Part shown: in pieces, positions 30,205-32,066 of the stretch | Numbering within the stretch: position 1 is the stretch's first letter | How the letters are laid out: each line of letters begins with the position of its first letter | Source: a candidate division FCPU426 bacterium | GTDB taxonomy: Bacteria; Oederibacteriota; JAUXIB01 | DNA length: 32,066 nucleotides | NCBI GenBank assembly: GCA_030621225.1 | Contig: JAUXIB010000007.1 | Span: 1-32,066, forward strand | Direction: 5' to 3' | Position numbers and translations under genes: made by a program | The notes under the pieces: model-generated | What the model saw: the letters and a program-made list of their open reading frames with translations, nothing else | The model's database searches: none | What the model was told of the DNA's origin: nothing

Positions 30205-31893
30205 ATGCTTAAACGGTTCGGCAAAACGATCTTGAAGATAGTCGGTGTCTTCGTCATCCTCGAGCCCATTTGGATGCTCTTGCCTTTTGCCGGCTTTCTC
30301 TACGGCTCGGTGCTTCATCTCCAAACGCTGGCGCGCAATCCCGAGACGGCCTGGCTGACCCACTTCGTTTTTCCCGTGCTGACCCTGGGCCCGCTGGGGC
30401 CGGCCTTGGTGCTGCTGGGGCTGGCCCTCTTCCTGGCCGGAGCGGCGCAGGTCTACTGGGCCAAGCTGCGCAGGGCGGGGCTGGTGGTGGGCGGTCTTTA
30501 CCGTTTCGTGCGGCATCCCCAGTATGTTTCGCTGACGCTCTTTGGTGTCGGCATCCTGCTCACCTGGGGCCGGGCGATCACCTTTATCGCCTTCTTCCTG
30601 ATGATGTTCCTGTATTACTATCTCGCCAAAAACGAGGAAGCGAATTGCCGGCGGCTCTTCGGCAAGGAATACGAAAGTTATCGTCAGCGCACCTCGTTTA
30701 TTTTCCCGGGCGACAGGGCGCTACGGTCCCTGGCAAAGCGAATGCCAGGCGGCAAGTTGCCGGCGCCGTTGCGCGTCTCGCTGTCCTTGTTGTTGGCGGG
30801 CCTAGTTTGTTTCGGTACGATGTGGCTGATAATGGCGTGGAAAGGCGCTGTGATGACGGTGCCCTACCTAAGCGAGGAACTGGAGCTTTCGTCGGCGGTA
30901 ACGGACCGGGAAGGGGAGATAGCCGTTGCCTCGGGAACGGCCGGAGGGATAAGCTTCGCGCAAGCCGGTAGGACGGCCGTGATACGTGGACCGTGGCGCA
31001 GCGCCACCGCGCCGGGCTTTGCCGAACGAATATTAACGCGGCTGCCGTCTTCGACTGAGCTAAAGGGATTCCTGTCTTTTCTGGCTGAGCCGGAGGGAGA
31101 TACCGCTATTATCTTTTGTATTTCCTCGGCTGGATCCGGGCAACCGGGGCCGGAGCAGGGGCGCCGTGGCCCGCCGCCGGACCCGGCAGGGTCCGACCGG
31201 ATAAAGCTGGTCATTCTGCGCTGCACCTTGTTACCTGGCGCGTCGGTGGCTGACGCCCTGGTGGACAAGTCTAAGCGGCAGATCCGTAAGGCTTGCTTTG
31301 CGCCGATAGACCTGGGCCGTAGCACAAGCGAGGACATCGTTGATGGGAAACTGGTCACGCCTGGGCCGGGGTTCCCGGGCGAGGACAGGTGGGACTTCTG
31401 GCTAAAGCAACTGGCCGAGCGTCGCGGTGGTTCGCCCCTGCGGGACAGGGAAGCCAAGACGCCGAGCGTAGCTGATAGCGTTCGCCTGGTGATGGTCAAG
31501 GCGCCCATCTTGCGCACCCGCTTGCATGCTGAGTTTGCTGCGGAGATTTTCGAGCGCTTGACGATTTCGGCAAGTTTGCGCGAACAGCTTGCCAAGAGCA
31601 TGGCTGGTGGCGAGATAGTAGCCGTTGCCTTCCCTCGGCCCGGACCGAACTGGTACCAGGAGCATCATCGCAGGCCACAGATAAGCGTCTTTGTAGTGTT
31701 GGCGCGACTGGTCTCAGCGGACGCGCCGCTGGATTCCCTGTTTGACTTCGGCGAGCGTGAACTGCTGAGCGCTTTTACTATTGAGATGGATTTCAAAATG
31801 GAGCTTGCGGCAGATAGTACCGGCGAGATCGTGGTCATTGGCCCTCGCCGGGATTTGGAAGAACGCTGGCGGTTCTTCCTGAGTGGGTTGTAG
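30205..31893 (+). CDS. Isoprenylcysteine/phospholipid methyltransferase-like membrane protein with large C-terminal extension
   Basis: A 562-residue protein (from ATG 30205). Residues 1-210 contain about five membrane segments and the ICMT/PEMT signature GLYRFVRHPQY (R103-H104-P105, Y107) followed by FFLMMFLYYYLAKNEEANCRRLFGKEYESY; the RHPxY and E..L...FG.EY.. elements bind S-adenosylmethionine in this family. A further hydrophobic segment lies at about 188-208. Residues about 217-562 are soluble and unrecognised, with a Gly/Pro-rich patch (GSGQPGPEQGRRGPPPDPAG) in the middle. ICMT-like proteins are usually under 250 residues, so the extension is unusual. The open frame continues upstream to 30028 only through repeat DNA. 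The substrate is unknown. Confidence 0.75.
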   Translation: MLKRFGKTILKIVGVFVILEPIWMLLPFAGFLYGSVLHLQTLARNPETAWLTHFVFPVLTLGPLGPALVLLGLALFLAGAAQVYWAKLRRAGLVVGGLYRFVRHPQYVSLTLFGVGILLTWGRAITFIAFFLMMFLYYYLAKNEEANCRRLFGKEYESYRQRTSFIFPGDRALRSLAKRMPGGKLPAPLRVSLSLLLAGLVCFGTMWLIMAWKGAVMTVPYLSEELELSSAVTDREGEIAVASGTAGGISFAQAGRTAVIRGPWRSATAPGFAERILTRLPSSTELKGFLSFLAEPEGDTAIIFCISSAGSGQPGPEQGRRGPPPDPAGSDRIKLVILRCTLLPGASVADALVDKSKRQIRKACFAPIDLGRSTSEDIVDGKLVTPGPGFPGEDRWDFWLKQLAERRGGSPLRDREAKTPSVADSVRLVMVKAPILRTRLHAEFAAEIFERLTISASLREQLAKSMAGGEIVAVAFPRPGPNWYQEHHRRPQISVFVVLARLVSADAPLDSLFDFGERELLSAFTIEMDFKMELAADSTGEIVVIGPRRDLEERWRFFLSGL

Positions 31894-32066
31894 TTGGGAT
31901 GGGGGACAGGTCGTAGCTGGTAAAGCCCTGAGACCTTTGTGGGCCGGGGCATGGGGGTCACACTTGAGGTGTTAAAGTCAATATTAAGCCCAGAGCCAAT
32001 GGAGGGCACGGTTCAGGGCAGGCGCTGATTCGATAGGGGTGAATAGAGGAGGCGAAAAGGGCATAC
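31894..32066. other. Window end, no gene seen
   Basis: Nothing is recognised in the last 173 bases. GAGGAGG near 32045-32052 could be a ribosome binding site for a gene starting beyond the window. Confidence 0.4.

Overview
This window looks like a chromosomal segment from an uncultured, mid-to-high GC, free-living bacterium specialised in breaking down fucose- or rhamnose-containing, probably sulfated, glycans. The gene set (three GH29 alpha-L-fucosidases, two Cys-type sulfatases, a ThuA-domain protein, a secreted Thr/Pro-linker protein) resembles PVC-group or neighbouring candidate-phylum bacteria such as Lentisphaerota, Kiritimatiellota or Omnitrophota. That placement is an inference from gene content and style; no rRNA or other marker gene is present.

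Layout. 1-2.6 kb: a GH94 glycoside phosphorylase. 3.2-5.2 kb: a RHH/RelE toxin-antitoxin pair and a MATE exporter. 5.5-7.0 kb: a HAD phosphatase on the minus strand and the wreck of an AlkD-type DNA-repair gene. 7.3-18.3 kb: a LacI-type regulator with a very clear promoter and operator, then L-fucose isomerase, a GH29 fucosidase, a rhamnulokinase-type kinase, a secreted protein, a second (exported) GH29 and a rhamnulose-1-phosphate aldolase, closed by a strong intrinsic terminator. 18.4-22.2 kb: a second unit with its own extended -10 promoter, encoding an LsrF-type aldolase/thiolase, an LsrE/Rpe-like epimerase, a short-chain dehydrogenase of the type fused to rhamnulose-phosphate aldolase elsewhere, and a FucA-type class II aldolase. 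22.3-27.1 kb: two sulfatases, a third GH29 and a ThuA protein, tightly packed. 27.1-30.1 kb: almost pure repeat DNA surrounding a small membrane-anchored TPR gene. 30.2-31.9 kb: a membrane methyltransferase-like protein with a large unrecognised C-terminal domain.

How the genes fit together: sulfatases and fucosidases would release L-fucose (or a related 6-deoxyhexose). Isomerase, kinase and aldolase would convert it to DHAP plus L-lactaldehyde, and the SDR could oxidise the lactaldehyde. The kinase and one aldolase are rhamnose-type while the isomerase is fucose-type. The lsrF-lsrE-like pair has no accompanying lsrK, lsrG or Lsr transporter, so its substrate here is open. No sugar transporter and no microcompartment shell gene is in the window.

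The intergenic DNA is striking. It is a mosaic of at least eight families of short hairpin or tandem repeats, some nested in one another. In places they have run into coding sequence: the C-terminus of the LacI protein, the N-terminus of the kinase, and the 5' side of the repair pseudogene.
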